From assembly GCA_963695705.1 (NCBI GenBank), contig CAVOHB010000010.1:248001-312000 (forward strand): a stretch of DNA of 64,000 nt, in the 5' to 3' direction. Each line of letters opens with the position of its first letter. Within the stretch, counting starts at the first letter, position 1. Source of the DNA: JBKPNJ01 sp963695705. GTDB taxonomy: Bacteria; Actinomycetota; Actinomycetes; Propionibacteriales; Nocardioidaceae. A program made the translations under genes and the position numbers. Below the pieces are notes generated by a model. It had not been told where the DNA came from and made no database searches. It worked only from the letters and a program-made list of their open reading frames with translations. Shown here piece by piece: positions 24,880 to 32,271 of this stretch.

Positions 24880-24938
24880 GCGTCATGCCTCCGGTGGGTC
24901 ACAGGCCTCTGGATCACAGGCCTCGGAATGCATGACGC
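24880..24938. repeat. Palindromic repeat element, copy 2, overlapping the 3' end of the cyclo-ligase gene
   Basis: GCGTCATGCCTCCGG (24880-24894) and CGGAATGCATGACGC (24924-24938, imperfect pairing) are the arms. Inside are two direct copies of TCACAGGCCTC. The element lies between two convergent genes and encodes the last residues and stop of the minus-strand cyclo-ligase gene. Confidence 0.75.
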
Positions 24939-25569
24939 TACGGAAGGTCGGCCGGGCTGCGCCTGCCGTCGGCACGGGCAGTCGGACGATCCGTGCCGGA
25001 GTCACGATCGCGTCGACGGTACGGTCGTGCCGGTCCGCGGGTACCGAATCAAGCCACTCGTCGTCATAGACGAGCGCGCAGACCCAGGTGCCGGCCGCGA
25101 CTCGGGACAGCGCCCGGTCGTACGAACCTCCGCCGCGGCCCAGTCGATGGCCACGGTGGTCGACCGCCAGCGCCGGAGCCAGCACCGCATCGGCCCCGGC
25201 GACCGCATCGGCGCCGAGGCGTGGACCGATGGGCTCGACCAGTCCACGGGCAGCACTGGCCAGTGCGTGGTCACCGGAGTAGACCGACCAGTCCAGATCG
25301 TGGTCCGGACACAGCACCGGCAGCAGTACCCGCTTGCCGAGATCGTCGAGCATCCCGAGCAACCGTCCGGTGCCGGGCTCGAAGCCGACGGAGACGTAGC
25401 ACGCGACAACCGCGGCACGCACGATCTCCGTGGCGCCCAACAGCCTGTCGGTGATGGCGCGGGCGTCGTCGACCAGGTCCGGAGGCCGGCGTGCCCGGCG
25501 CCGGTCGAGGAGCATCGTCCGGAGCGCTGCCTTCTGCCTGAGAACGGCTTCGGGGTCGACGGGACTCAC
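24883..25569 (-). CDS. 5-formyltetrahydrofolate cyclo-ligase
   Basis: 228 residues from GTG 25569. The enzyme converts 5-formyl-THF to 5,10-methenyl-THF using ATP. Visible motifs are the N-terminal LRQKAALRTMLLDRRRARRP, the strand with YVSVGFEPGTGRLLGMLDDL, and the catalytic/ATP-binding block DAVLAPALAVDHRGHRLGRG followed by GGSYDRAL, which is the family hallmark. DRTVDAIVTPARIV closes the core. The C-terminal 15 or so residues (VMHSEACDPEACDPPEA) are encoded by a palindromic repeat element and have no family counterpart. The gene is divergent from the uridylyltransferase gene, 44 bp apart, a conserved actinobacterial arrangement. Confidence 0.92.
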   Translation of the reverse strand: MSPVDPEAVLRQKAALRTMLLDRRRARRPPDLVDDARAITDRLLGATEIVRAAVVACYVSVGFEPGTGRLLGMLDDLGKRVLLPVLCPDHDLDWSVYSGDHALASAARGLVEPIGPRLGADAVAGADAVLAPALAVDHRGHRLGRGGGSYDRALSRVAAGTWVCALVYDDEWLDSVPADRHDRTVDAIVTPARIVRLPVPTAGAARPTFRSVMHSEACDPEACDPPEA

Positions 25570-25613
25570 GCGTCAACGGTAGAGCCCAGCCATTTCGCCT
25601 ACCATGCGAAGCC

Positions 25614-26969
25614 ATGAGCACAGACGGAGTGAACGCTGCACGAGCCCTCATGAAGGAAGCGGGTGTCCACGAGCAGGCGATCGAGGTGTTCGCCCACTAC
25701 TACGGACGGCTCGAGAGCGGTGACACCGGGCTGCTTCCGGAACCGGACATCGAGCCGGTTTCCACGATGGAAAGACTCGCCGACCTCGACGTCGACGACG
25801 AGCAGGCCCGCGTGGCTCTCCGCGACACCGCCGTCGTCAAGCTCAACGGTGGCCTCGGTACGTCGATGGGCATGGACCGCGCAAAGTCCCTGGTCGAAGT
25901 GCATGACGGGATGACGTTCCTCGATCTCATCGCCGCACAGGCGCGTTCGATACGGGAGCGGTTCGACGTCCGGCTGCCCGTGATGTTCATGAACAGCTTC
26001 CGCACCCGGCGCGACACCCTCGAGGCGCTCGCAAATCACCCCGGCCTCGCGGTGGACGGTCTTCCGCTGGACTTCCTGCAGAACCAGGAGCCCAAGCTGC
26101 TCGTCGACGACCTGACGCCGGCGAAGTGGCCGGATGATCCGGAGCTCGAGTGGTGCCCGCCCGGTCACGGCGACCTCTACACCGCGCTCAACACCTCTGG
26201 AGCCCTCCGTGCACTGCTCGATGCGGGCTTCCGACTCGCCTTCGTCTCCAACGCCGACAACCTCGGTGCCATGCCCGATCCGCGTGTGGCCGGCTGGTTC
26301 GCGTCCACCGGTGCGCCGTTCGCCGTCGAGGCGTGCCGGCGCACCCCCTCCGATCGCAAGGGGGGCCATCTCGCCGTGCGAAAGGCCGACGGCCACCTGG
26401 TGCTCCGGGAGAGTGCCCAGACCCGCGACGAGGACGAGGACGCGTTCGCCGACATCGAGCGCCATCGCTACTTCAACACCAACAACCTGTGGCTGGACCT
26501 CCAGGCACTGGCGAAGGCTCTGGAGGAGACCGACGGAGTGCTGGGTCTGCCGCTGATCCGAAACGTCAAGCACGTCGACCCGTCCGACCCGTCGACGCCG
26601 GAGGTGGTCCAGATCGAGACCGCGATGGGCGCCGCGGTCGAGGTGTTCGAGGGCGCCACCGCGATCGAGGTCGACCGGAGCAGGTTCCTGCCGGTGAAGA
26701 CGACCAACGACCTGCTCGTCCTGCGCTCCGATGTCTACGAGGTCAACGATCACGCGCAGCTCGTGGTAGCCGAGGCCCGCGGCCGACCGGCGCCGTTCGT
26801 CGACCTCGACCCCGCGTACTACCGCTTGCTCCGCGAGTTCGAGGCGCGCTTCCCCGCGGGCCCGCCCTCACTGGTCGACGCGGACCGGTTCGTGGTGGGC
26901 GGGGACATCGTGTTCGGAGCCGGCTGTGTCGTGCGTGGAGATGCCGACCTCGACGCGGGGCTTGGTTAG
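25614..26969 (+). CDS. UTP-glucose-1-phosphate uridylyltransferase (UDPGP family)
   Basis: 451 residues. VVKLNGGLGTSMGMDRAKSL is the nucleotide-binding loop with the catalytic lysine of the UDPGP (PF01704) family. VMFMNSFRTRRDTLEAL, WCPPGHGDLYTALNTSGALR and FVSNADNLGAMPDPRVAGWF are the substrate sites, and FNTNNLWLDLQAL and FLPVKTTNDLLVLRSDVY complete the fold. This form resembles the eukaryotic-type enzyme rather than bacterial GalU. It makes UDP-glucose for polysaccharide and glycolipid synthesis. TACCAT 8 nt before the ATG suggests a leaderless transcript. It is the first gene of the block with moeA, moaC, mogA, the RimJ-like gene and sepX. Confidence 0.93.
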   Translation: MSTDGVNAARALMKEAGVHEQAIEVFAHYYGRLESGDTGLLPEPDIEPVSTMERLADLDVDDEQARVALRDTAVVKLNGGLGTSMGMDRAKSLVEVHDGMTFLDLIAAQARSIRERFDVRLPVMFMNSFRTRRDTLEALANHPGLAVDGLPLDFLQNQEPKLLVDDLTPAKWPDDPELEWCPPGHGDLYTALNTSGALRALLDAGFRLAFVSNADNLGAMPDPRVAGWFASTGAPFAVEACRRTPSDRKGGHLAVRKADGHLVLRESAQTRDEDEDAFADIERHRYFNTNNLWLDLQALAKALEETDGVLGLPLIRNVKHVDPSDPSTPEVVQIETAMGAAVEVFEGATAIEVDRSRFLPVKTTNDLLVLRSDVYEVNDHAQLVVAEARGRPAPFVDLDPAYYRLLREFEARFPAGPPSLVDADRFVVGGDIVFGAGCVVRGDADLDAGLG

Positions 26970-26980
26970 GGTTGCTGACC

Positions 26981-28222
26981 ATGCCCGCCGAGACCTCGAC
27001 CACGCGTACCGTCGACCAACATCTCGCCCGGATCCTCGACCTGGTCTCGCCGCTGCCGCCGTACGAGCAGCCACTCCTGGAGGCGCTGGGGCTGCCGCTG
27101 TGCGAGGACGTCGTGTCGGGGATAGACCTACCTGGCTTCGACAACTCCGCGATGGACGGCTACGCGGTGCGCTCCGAGGACGTCGTCGAAGCGAGCGCCG
27201 AGCAGCCGTGCGTGCTGCCGGTGGTGGGGGAGTCGGCGGCCGGGCAGACCAAGGCCTACGCGCTCTCTTCGGGGACAGCGGTACGCATCATGACCGGAGC
27301 GCCGATGCCCGTCGGCGCGGACGCCGTCGTTCCTCTCGAGTGGACGAACAGGGGTGTCGCGAGCGTCGCCATCCACCAGACCCCCCGCCGCGGCGAGCAT
27401 GTCCGCGTCCGCGGCGACGACGTCGAGACCGGCGACCTGTTGCTCACCGAGGGGACGCTGCTCGGTCCGCGCCAGGTCGGCCTGCTCGCTGCGGTCGGCC
27501 GGGCCCAGGTGCTGTCCAGCCCGAGACCGCGGGTCGTGGTCATCTCGACCGGTTCGGAGCTGCGCGAACCGGGCACCGAGCTCGGCTTCGACTCGATCTA
27601 CGACGCCAACAGTCATCTGATCGCTGCCGCGGCCCGGTCGATCGGCGCGATCGCATACCGCGTCGGCATCGTCCCGGACGACCCGAGGCTGTTCTCCGAC
27701 ACACTGTCCGACCAGCTGGTGCGGGCCGACCTGGTGGTCACCAGTGGCGGGGTCAGCAAGGGCGACTACGACATCGTCAAGGACGTCCTCAGCCGGCTCG
27801 GGACGGTCGACTTCTACGAGGTCGCGATGCAGCCGGGGAAGCCGCAGGGTTTCGGAACCGTCGGCGAGGACTCGACACCGATCTTCACGCTTCCCGGAAA
27901 CCCCGTCTCGTCGTACGTGTCCTTCGAGGTGTTCGTCGTGCCGGCGATCCGTCGGATGATGAGTCGGCCCCCGTACCGCAGGCCACTCGTGCACGCCGCG
28001 TGCACCACGACCTTCAGCTCCCAACGCGGCAAGAGGCAGTTCGTGCGGGCAGCCTTCGAGCTCGGTACGGAAGGCGCCCGGGCCACGCCCGTCGGCGGGC
28101 ACGGGTCACACCTGGTCGGCGACCTGGCGCACGCCAACGCGCTGATCGTCGTCGCCGAGGACACCCTCGAGGTCGCCGCCGGTGACACCGTGGACGTCAT
28201 GGTGCTGGACCGGGAGTTCTGA
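26981..28222 (+). CDS. moeA: Molybdopterin molybdenumtransferase MoeA
   Basis: 413 residues from ATG 26981, 11 bp after the uridylyltransferase stop. Domain order is MoeA N-terminal (LPGFDNSAMDGYAVRSEDVV, RIMTGAPMPVGADAVVPLE), the MoCF-binding domain (VVISTGSELREPG, YDANSHLIAAAARSIGA, VTSGGVSKGDYDIVKDVLS, MQPGKPQGFGTV, FTLPGNPVSSYVSFE) and the C-terminal beta domain. MoeA inserts molybdate into adenylated molybdopterin. TAGGGT at 26967-26972, overlapping the previous stop, is 8 nt before the ATG and could give a second, leaderless promoter. moaC and mogA follow, forming the cofactor module. Confidence 0.95.
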   Translation: MPAETSTTRTVDQHLARILDLVSPLPPYEQPLLEALGLPLCEDVVSGIDLPGFDNSAMDGYAVRSEDVVEASAEQPCVLPVVGESAAGQTKAYALSSGTAVRIMTGAPMPVGADAVVPLEWTNRGVASVAIHQTPRRGEHVRVRGDDVETGDLLLTEGTLLGPRQVGLLAAVGRAQVLSSPRPRVVVISTGSELREPGTELGFDSIYDANSHLIAAAARSIGAIAYRVGIVPDDPRLFSDTLSDQLVRADLVVTSGGVSKGDYDIVKDVLSRLGTVDFYEVAMQPGKPQGFGTVGEDSTPIFTLPGNPVSSYVSFEVFVVPAIRRMMSRPPYRRPLVHAACTTTFSSQRGKRQFVRAAFELGTEGARATPVGGHGSHLVGDLAHANALIVVAEDTLEVAAGDTVDVMVLDREF

Positions 28223-28225
28223 GTC

Positions 28226-28708
28226 ATGGTCGACGACGCGCGGCTGACCCACGTCGACGCCGCCGGTGCGGCCCGGATGGTCGACGTCTCCGCGAAACCG
28301 GCAACCACCCGGGTGGCGTCCGCGAGCGGGCGGGTGCTGGTCAGCCCGCAGGTCGTGGCGCTGCTGCGCGGTGAGGGTGTGCCGAAGGGCGATGCGCTCG
28401 GCGTCGCGCGGGTGGCCGGCATCATGGGCGCCAAGCAGACACCGAAGCTGATCCCGCTGTGTCATCCCATCGCGATCTCCGGTGTCACGGTGGACCTCGA
28501 GGTGAGCGACGACGCGGTCGAGATCAGGTCGACGGTACGTACCACCGACCGGACCGGGGTCGAGATGGAGGCGCTCACCGCGGTCTCCACCGCTGCGTTG
28601 ACGATCGTCGACATGGTCAAGGCCATCGACAGGGCCGCGGTCATCACCGACGTCAGGGTTGAGAGCAAGTCCGGCGGCCGATCCGGGGAGTGGCGCCGCG
28701 ATGACTGA
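28226..28708 (+). CDS. moaC: Cyclic pyranopterin monophosphate synthase MoaC
   Basis: 160 residues from ATG 28226, three bases after moeA. LTHVDAAGAARMVDVSAKPA is the N-terminal substrate region. VARVAGIMGAKQTPKLIPLC followed by HPIAISG carries the conserved K-x-x-x-L-I-P-L-C-H-P motif, and VEMEALTAVSTAALTIVDM with VKAIDRAAVITDVRVESKSG completes the active site (E-M-E-A-L-T, D-M-C/V-K). MoaC makes cyclic pyranopterin phosphate from the MoaA product. Its stop overlaps the mogA start. moaA is not in the window. Confidence 0.96.
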   Translation: MVDDARLTHVDAAGAARMVDVSAKPATTRVASASGRVLVSPQVVALLRGEGVPKGDALGVARVAGIMGAKQTPKLIPLCHPIAISGVTVDLEVSDDAVEIRSTVRTTDRTGVEMEALTAVSTAALTIVDMVKAIDRAAVITDVRVESKSGGRSGEWRRDD

Positions 28709-29186
28709 CCACGGGCATCGGGCTCTCGTTGTCACCGCGTCGAACCGGGCAGCGGCCGGCCTGTACGACGACCGTGGGGGACCGCTCATCGTCGAGGCGC
28801 TGCACGGACTCGGGTTCGCCGCCGACGGACCGGTCGTGGTGGCCGACGGTGATCCCGTCGAGCAGGCGCTGTGGGACGCGGTGAACTCCGGCTACGACGT
28901 CGTCGTCACCACCGGTGGTACCGGTCTCAGCCCGATGGACCTCACACCCGAGGCGACCACCCGGGTGGTCGAGCGGCTGGTCCCGGGCATCGCGGAGGCG
29001 ATCCGCGGTCACGGGATCGCTGCCGGCGTACCGACCGCCGCGCTCTCCCGCGGGGTCGCCGGGGTCCGGGGAACCACGCTGATCATCAACCTGCCTGGGT
29101 CAACCGGCGGGGTCAAGGACGGGCTGGCGGTTGTGCTGCCGGTGCTGGGCCACGCCGTCGACCAGCTGCACGGCGGTGACCACTGA
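28701..29186 (+). CDS. mogA: Molybdopterin adenylyltransferase (MogA/MoaB family)
   Basis: 161 residues from ATG 28701, overlapping moaC by 8 bp. It has the MoCF-binding fold: ALVVTASNRAAAGLYDDRGG, VVVTTGGTGLSPMDLTPEAT, then GRTxxAI-like EAIRGHGIAAGVPTAALSRG and TLIINLPGSTGGVKDGLAVV. The T-T-G-G-T-G and L-P-G-S motifs bind molybdopterin and ATP. It adenylates molybdopterin before MoeA acts. The MoaB and MogA names are used inconsistently in this family; activity is equally supported for either. The stop overlaps a candidate CTG start of the RimJ-like gene. Confidence 0.93.
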   Translation: MTDHGHRALVVTASNRAAAGLYDDRGGPLIVEALHGLGFAADGPVVVADGDPVEQALWDAVNSGYDVVVTTGGTGLSPMDLTPEATTRVVERLVPGIAEAIRGHGIAAGVPTAALSRGVAGVRGTTLIINLPGSTGGVKDGLAVVLPVLGHAVDQLHGGDH

Positions 29187-29773
29187 CACGCGGATGGCCG
29201 GTCGAACTCAGCGCTGACCGGGTCGGTCTGCGCCCGATCCAGGTTGCGGATGCACGGACGTGGTCGCAGTTGCGCCGTCGCAACGTGGAGTGGCTGAAGC
29301 CGTGGGAGGCCACCCTGCCGCCAGGCTCGGCCGCACCGCCGGCAACGGTTCGCGCGATGATCCGCGAGCTGAGGACCCAGGCCAAGCAGGGACGGGCGCT
29401 TCCGTTCGTGGTCACCTACGACCGCGCCATGGTGGGCCAGCTGACGGTCAACGGCATCACTTGGGGGTCGGCCTGCTGGGCCCAGGTGGGCTACTGGATC
29501 GACCACGCGTACGCCGGACGGGGCATCATGCCGACCGCGGTGGCGCTGGCGACCGACCACTGTCTTTTCACGTTGGGCCTGCACCGGATCGAGGTGGCGA
29601 TCCGGCCGGAGAACACCGCCTCCCTGCGAGTGGTGGAGAAGCTGGGTTTCCGCGTCGAGGGGAAGTCCCCGCGTTACCTGCACATCGATGGCGACTGGCG
29701 CGACCACATCGTGTTCGGGCTGACCTCTGACGAGGTACCGCATGGGTTGCTCAACCGATGGCTGCAGAGCTGA
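29183..29773 (+). CDS. RimJ/RimL-like GNAT N-acetyltransferase, probable CTG start
   Basis: GNAT protein: VVTYDRAMVGQLTVNGITWG, AQVGYWIDHAYAGRGIMPTA (the acetyl-CoA site Q/R-x-x-G-x-G/A with YAGRGI), LHRIEVAIRPENTASLRVVE and KLGFRVEGKSPRYLHIDGDW. Homologous proteins begin with a GWPV-L-x-L-R-P block. Here the matching residues TRGWPVELSADRVGLRPIQ are encoded upstream of the first ATG, GTG or TTG in frame, and the only start-like codon is CTG 29183, which overlaps the mogA TGA as CTGA. A TTG start at 29270 would remove about 29 conserved residues. RimJ-type enzymes acetylate ribosomal protein N-termini, but the substrate here is unknown. Confidence 0.8.
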   Translation: MTRGWPVELSADRVGLRPIQVADARTWSQLRRRNVEWLKPWEATLPPGSAAPPATVRAMIRELRTQAKQGRALPFVVTYDRAMVGQLTVNGITWGSACWAQVGYWIDHAYAGRGIMPTAVALATDHCLFTLGLHRIEVAIRPENTASLRVVEKLGFRVEGKSPRYLHIDGDWRDHIVFGLTSDEVPHGLLNRWLQS

Positions 29774-29866
29774 CCGGTCGCCGTTCGGCACGCCGTAGGA
29801 GAACTTCCGAGCGACACACCGCTTGCGCTCCGGCCGTGATTCGCCTTGCTGGCTTACGGTCGTGCC

Positions 29867-30814
29867 GTGGGTATGACGGGTCTCATCTACGCCGTGATCG
29901 TGCTCGCCTGGGCCTTCTACCTGGTGCCGCGGGCACTGAAACGCCATGACCAGGCGACGCGGACGCGCTCCATCGAGCGGTTCTCCTCAGCGATGCGGGT
30001 GCTCTCGCGGCGATCGGTGACCGCGCCGTCCACCGGCCGGCCCGTCGCAACCGACCCGGACCTCGGCGCCGGCCGAATGGTCGCAGCCGCGCCCCGCCCG
30101 TCGCTGCACCGGGAGCCGCCGGTCGTCGACGCCCCGCCGAGCGCTGCACGGCCGAGGACGAGCAGGGCCGCCGCCAGAGCCGCTGCGGCGCGCCGGCGAA
30201 GGGTGCTGCTCGCGCTCGTCGTCTGCCTCGCCGTGGTCGCAGTGCTGGCCGGTCTCCACCGGCTTCCGCTGTGGTCGCCGGTCCTTCCCGTCGTGCTGGT
30301 GCTCGGCTGGCTGATGGCCTGCCGCCGTCAGGTCCGCCCGGACACTGACGCGTACTGGTCCGAAGTCAGGCGGCGGGCATCGGCCGGCCCGACCCGTCGG
30401 GCCGCACGGGTCAGCGCGACCTACGGACCGACCGCCGACTCACCGAACGACGGGGCAGCTGCCGCCCGCGGTTCCGGCGAGCAGTCAGCGGTCGTGGTGC
30501 GCCAACAGGCAGGCGACGAGGCGACGCAGGAGTCCGCTGACCAGACGGGACCCGTGTCCCGGCTCGAGCAGCACGTCGAAGCCGTGCCGCTCGAGACGTC
30601 ATCGGGCGAGCCACTCTGGGATCCGGTTCCGGTGACACTGCCGACCTATGTCAACAAACCGAAGGCACCGCGGACCATCCGCACCATCGACCTCCGCGAG
30701 CCCGACTCCTACTCCTCCGGCCGTCTGGACGAGGCTGAGGCGGCGGCGCTCGCCGAGCACGAGGCAGCCGCGGAGAAGGCAGCGGCAGAGCGCGATCGGG
30801 CGGTTGGTTCCTGA
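29867..30814 (+). CDS. sepX: SepX/GlpR-type divisome membrane protein
   Basis: 315 residues from GTG 29867 (ATG 29873 is an alternative). The N-terminus GLIYAVIVLAWAFYLVPRAL, then RSIERFSSAMRVLSRRS, matches the divisome protein SepX/GlpR of Streptomyces, which supports FtsZ rings. After a long Pro/Ala/Arg-rich linker come two close transmembrane helices (RRRVLLALVVCLAVVAVLAG, LPLWSPVLPVVLVLGWLM), then a cytoplasmic tail with the conserved PVPVTLPTYVNKPKAPRTIR and TIDL. The genomic order (uridylyltransferase-moeA-moaC-mogA-rimJ-sepX) is that of Streptomyces. TACGGT ends 6 nt before the GTG, so leaderless initiation is likely. Confidence 0.88.
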   Translation: MGMTGLIYAVIVLAWAFYLVPRALKRHDQATRTRSIERFSSAMRVLSRRSVTAPSTGRPVATDPDLGAGRMVAAAPRPSLHREPPVVDAPPSAARPRTSRAAARAAAARRRRVLLALVVCLAVVAVLAGLHRLPLWSPVLPVVLVLGWLMACRRQVRPDTDAYWSEVRRRASAGPTRRAARVSATYGPTADSPNDGAAAARGSGEQSAVVVRQQAGDEATQESADQTGPVSRLEQHVEAVPLETSSGEPLWDPVPVTLPTYVNKPKAPRTIRTIDLREPDSYSSGRLDEAEAAALAEHEAAAEKAAAERDRAVGS

Positions 30815-30889
30815 CCCTGCGGACCGCCGGACGGGCCCCTGCTGCGTGCTATCGTGTGCTCCCGGTTCGCCGAGCAGCGTGACCGATCC

Positions 30890-30962
30890 GGGGCTGTGGC
30901 GCAGCTGGTAGCGCACCTCGTTCGCAACGAGGGGGTCAGGGGTTCGAGTCCCCTCAGCTCCA
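30890..30962 (+). tRNA. tRNA-Ala (anticodon CGC)
   Basis: Acceptor GGGGCTG pairs with CAGCTCC (one G-T), anticodon arm CCTCG-TTCGCAA-CGAGG gives anticodon CGC, and T-arm is GGGG-TTCGAGT-CCCC-like. No CCA is encoded beyond ACC. The 3' half recurs at 38915-38958, marking an integration site. Confidence 0.95.
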
Positions 30963-30965
30963 CCC
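30936..30965 (+). other. Putative attL (tRNA-Ala 3' end)
   Basis: 30 bp identical to 38929-38958, spanning the T-arm and acceptor 3' strand of the tRNA-Ala gene plus three bases. Confidence 0.7.
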
Positions 30966-31020
30966 TCATCGCCTCTTTTCGGGGCACTCTCGTCGGTTCC
31001 CGCGAGTCCTCGGACACCTG

Positions 31021-31215
31021 ATGGTCATGAAGACCGAGACGATCCGAGACGCTCCTGCGCACACGACCCTGTCGCTCATCGATGGTGTCTTGTCCCTGTC
31101 GGAGCTATGCGCTCAGCTGCAGGTAAGCGTCCGGACGATCTACGACCAGCGCCGCCAAGGGCGCGGTCCTCGCGGTTTCCGCGTCGGTCGCGAGTTGCGC
31201 TTCCGCGTCGGTGGC
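31021..31215 (+). pseudogene. Excisionase-like helix-turn-helix fragment next to the attachment site
   Basis: From ATG 31021 (or 31027) the frame encodes TTLSLIDGVLSLSELCAQLQ, then VSVRTIYDQRRQGRGPRGFR and VGRELRFRVGG. This is the helix-turn-helix of small actinobacterial excisionases and AlpA-like proteins (pattern L-S-x-x-E-L-x-x-x-L-x-V-S-x-R-T-I-Y-x-x-R-x-x-G-x-G-P). After about residue 64 the sequence no longer fits the family, which normally continues with a short W-L helix; it runs on into the antisense of the next gene. The C-terminus is therefore lost or frameshifted. No ribosome site is obvious. Position 55 bp from the tRNA is exactly where an integrated element's xis would be found. 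Confidence 0.65.
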
Positions 31216-31287
31216 CTACGAAGACGTCCGGAAGGTAGCTTGCTCGAGCCCGGCGGGACCGGTGATTCGGCAAGGACTGATGGGATA

Positions 31288-31575
31288 TCAATCGACCGCG
31301 TCGATCAGCTGGCGCAGTGCCGCGACGTGCTCGCGCAGGGCCTTCCGGCCGGCGCTGGTCAGTCCGATCCACGTCGTACGTCGCCCGGCCCGGACGCCCT
31401 TGCGGCTGCGCACGTAGCCGGCGTCAGCCAGCGTCGAGAGGTGTTTGGACAGTACCGAGTCACTGACCTCGAGAGCGGCCCGCAGCGTGGCGAACTCCGC
31501 CTCCGACACCGCGGACAGCGTCGTGACTACCTGCAGCCGTGCCGGGGCGTGGATCAGCGGGTCGAGCTCGGCCAT
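31288..31575 (-). CDS. Winged-helix transcriptional regulator (HTH_34/MarR-ArsR-like)
   Basis: 95 residues from ATG 31575. ELDPLIHAPARLQVVTTLSA, then EFATLRAALEVSDSVLSKHL and STLADAGYVRSRKGVRAGRR, with TTWIGLTSAGRKALREHVAA, match the short winged-helix family that forms dimers and represses its own operon (HTH_34, PaaX-unrelated). The start overlaps the stop of the upstream membrane-protein gene by one base (TGATG), so the pair is one transcription unit with the regulator second. Two palindromic sites centred at 32139 and 32167, covering the operon promoter, are the obvious candidate operators. Ligand and target are unknown; such regulators often sit with a small membrane protein. Confidence 0.85.
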   Translation of the reverse strand: MAELDPLIHAPARLQVVTTLSAVSEAEFATLRAALEVSDSVLSKHLSTLADAGYVRSRKGVRAGRRTTWIGLTSAGRKALREHVAALRQLIDAVD

Positions 31576-32138
31576 CAGCCGACAACCCGCAGCGCAACGA
31601 ACCCCACGCACGCGAGCACGGCGAGCGCGGCGAGCACCCGCGGCGAGACGCCACCCTCGTGGGTGACCGGGTCGGCCCGGTAGGCGCGCCACCACCGGAA
31701 GGTGCCGAACGCATAGCCGACCCCCGCGACCACGGCCGCGACCGCGACCAGCCACCAGCGCGACTCGAAGGCGGCCCACGTCGCGGCCCCGAACCCGCCC
31801 ATGTAGACCAGCGTCGACGCGCCCCCGGTCCCAAGGACGATCTGGCTGGAGAGACCATCGACCCGGACGCCGTTGATCCGCCGGAACCGGTAAAGCAAGA
31901 ACGCTGCCACACCCATCAAGACCGCCACCCCAGCCAGCGCCACCGCGAGCCCGGCGGTCGTTTGAGCGGCGATCCCGTAGGCGCCGGAGCCCACCTGGAC
32001 CGCGACCGCGGCGGCCAGTACCGGGTGCAGGCCGGTCGGCAGTCGCAGGCCGGCGGACAGTCGCTGGCGCGCCTCGTCCGCCACAGCGAGCTCTGAGCGG
32101 GGATCGTCGGGGTTCTGCAGTGCAGGGTTACTTTCCAT
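31575..32138 (-). CDS. Integral membrane protein of unknown function, operon with a winged-helix repressor
   Basis: 187 residues from ATG 32138. Five hydrophobic stretches are seen after a polar N-terminus: LHPVLAAAVAVQVGSGAYGI, TAGLAVALAGVAVLMGVAAF, IVLGTGGASTLVYMGGFGAA, WWLVAVAAVVAGVGYAFGTF and VLAALAVLACVGFVALRVVG. No motif identifies a transporter or enzyme. The family of membrane proteins paired with HTH_34 regulators is widespread in Actinobacteria and uncharacterised. The promoter fits exactly: -35 TTGCCA (32174-32169), 17-bp spacer, -10 CATACT (32151-32146), then 7 nt to the ATG, so the transcript starts at or next to the start codon. Confidence 0.75.
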   Translation of the reverse strand: MESNPALQNPDDPRSELAVADEARQRLSAGLRLPTGLHPVLAAAVAVQVGSGAYGIAAQTTAGLAVALAGVAVLMGVAAFLLYRFRRINGVRVDGLSSQIVLGTGGASTLVYMGGFGAATWAAFESRWWLVAVAAVVAGVGYAFGTFRWWRAYRADPVTHEGGVSPRVLAALAVLACVGFVALRVVG

Positions 32139-32149
32139 GATGGAAAGTA
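32129..32149. promoter_or_regulatory. Perfect 21-bp palindromic operator over the -10 and start codon
   Basis: Arms TACTTTCCAT and ATGGAAAGTA around a central G (32129-32149). It covers the -10 and the start of the leaderless membrane-protein gene at 32138. Confidence 0.75.
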
Positions 32150-32156
32150 TGCTCGT

Positions 32157-32177
32157 TACTTTCCAGTTTGGCAAGTA
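32157..32177. promoter_or_regulatory. Second, imperfect copy of the 21-bp operator over the -35
   Basis: Arms TACTTTCCAG and TTGGCAAGTA (two mismatches), centre 28 bp from the first site. It overlaps the -35 TTGCCA of the same promoter. Confidence 0.65.
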
Positions 32178-32237
32178 TCCAACGTCGTCAGCGGTCAGGA
32201 CAGCGAGCCGCTCTGCACAACACACAACACACAGTTG

Positions 32238-32261
32238 CTAGTCAGTCATCTGACTGACTAG
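32238..32261. promoter_or_regulatory. TetR-type operator inside a leaderless promoter
   Basis: Arms CTAGTCAGTCA (32238-32248) and TGACTGACTAG (32251-32261) are perfect inverted repeats with a 2-bp centre. It lies between -35 TTGCTA (32235-32240) and -10 TAGATT (32259-32264), 7 nt before the GTG of the SRPBCC gene. The TetR gene is second in this operon, so autorepression is likely. Confidence 0.8.
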
Positions 32262-32271
32262 ATTCAGTCGG

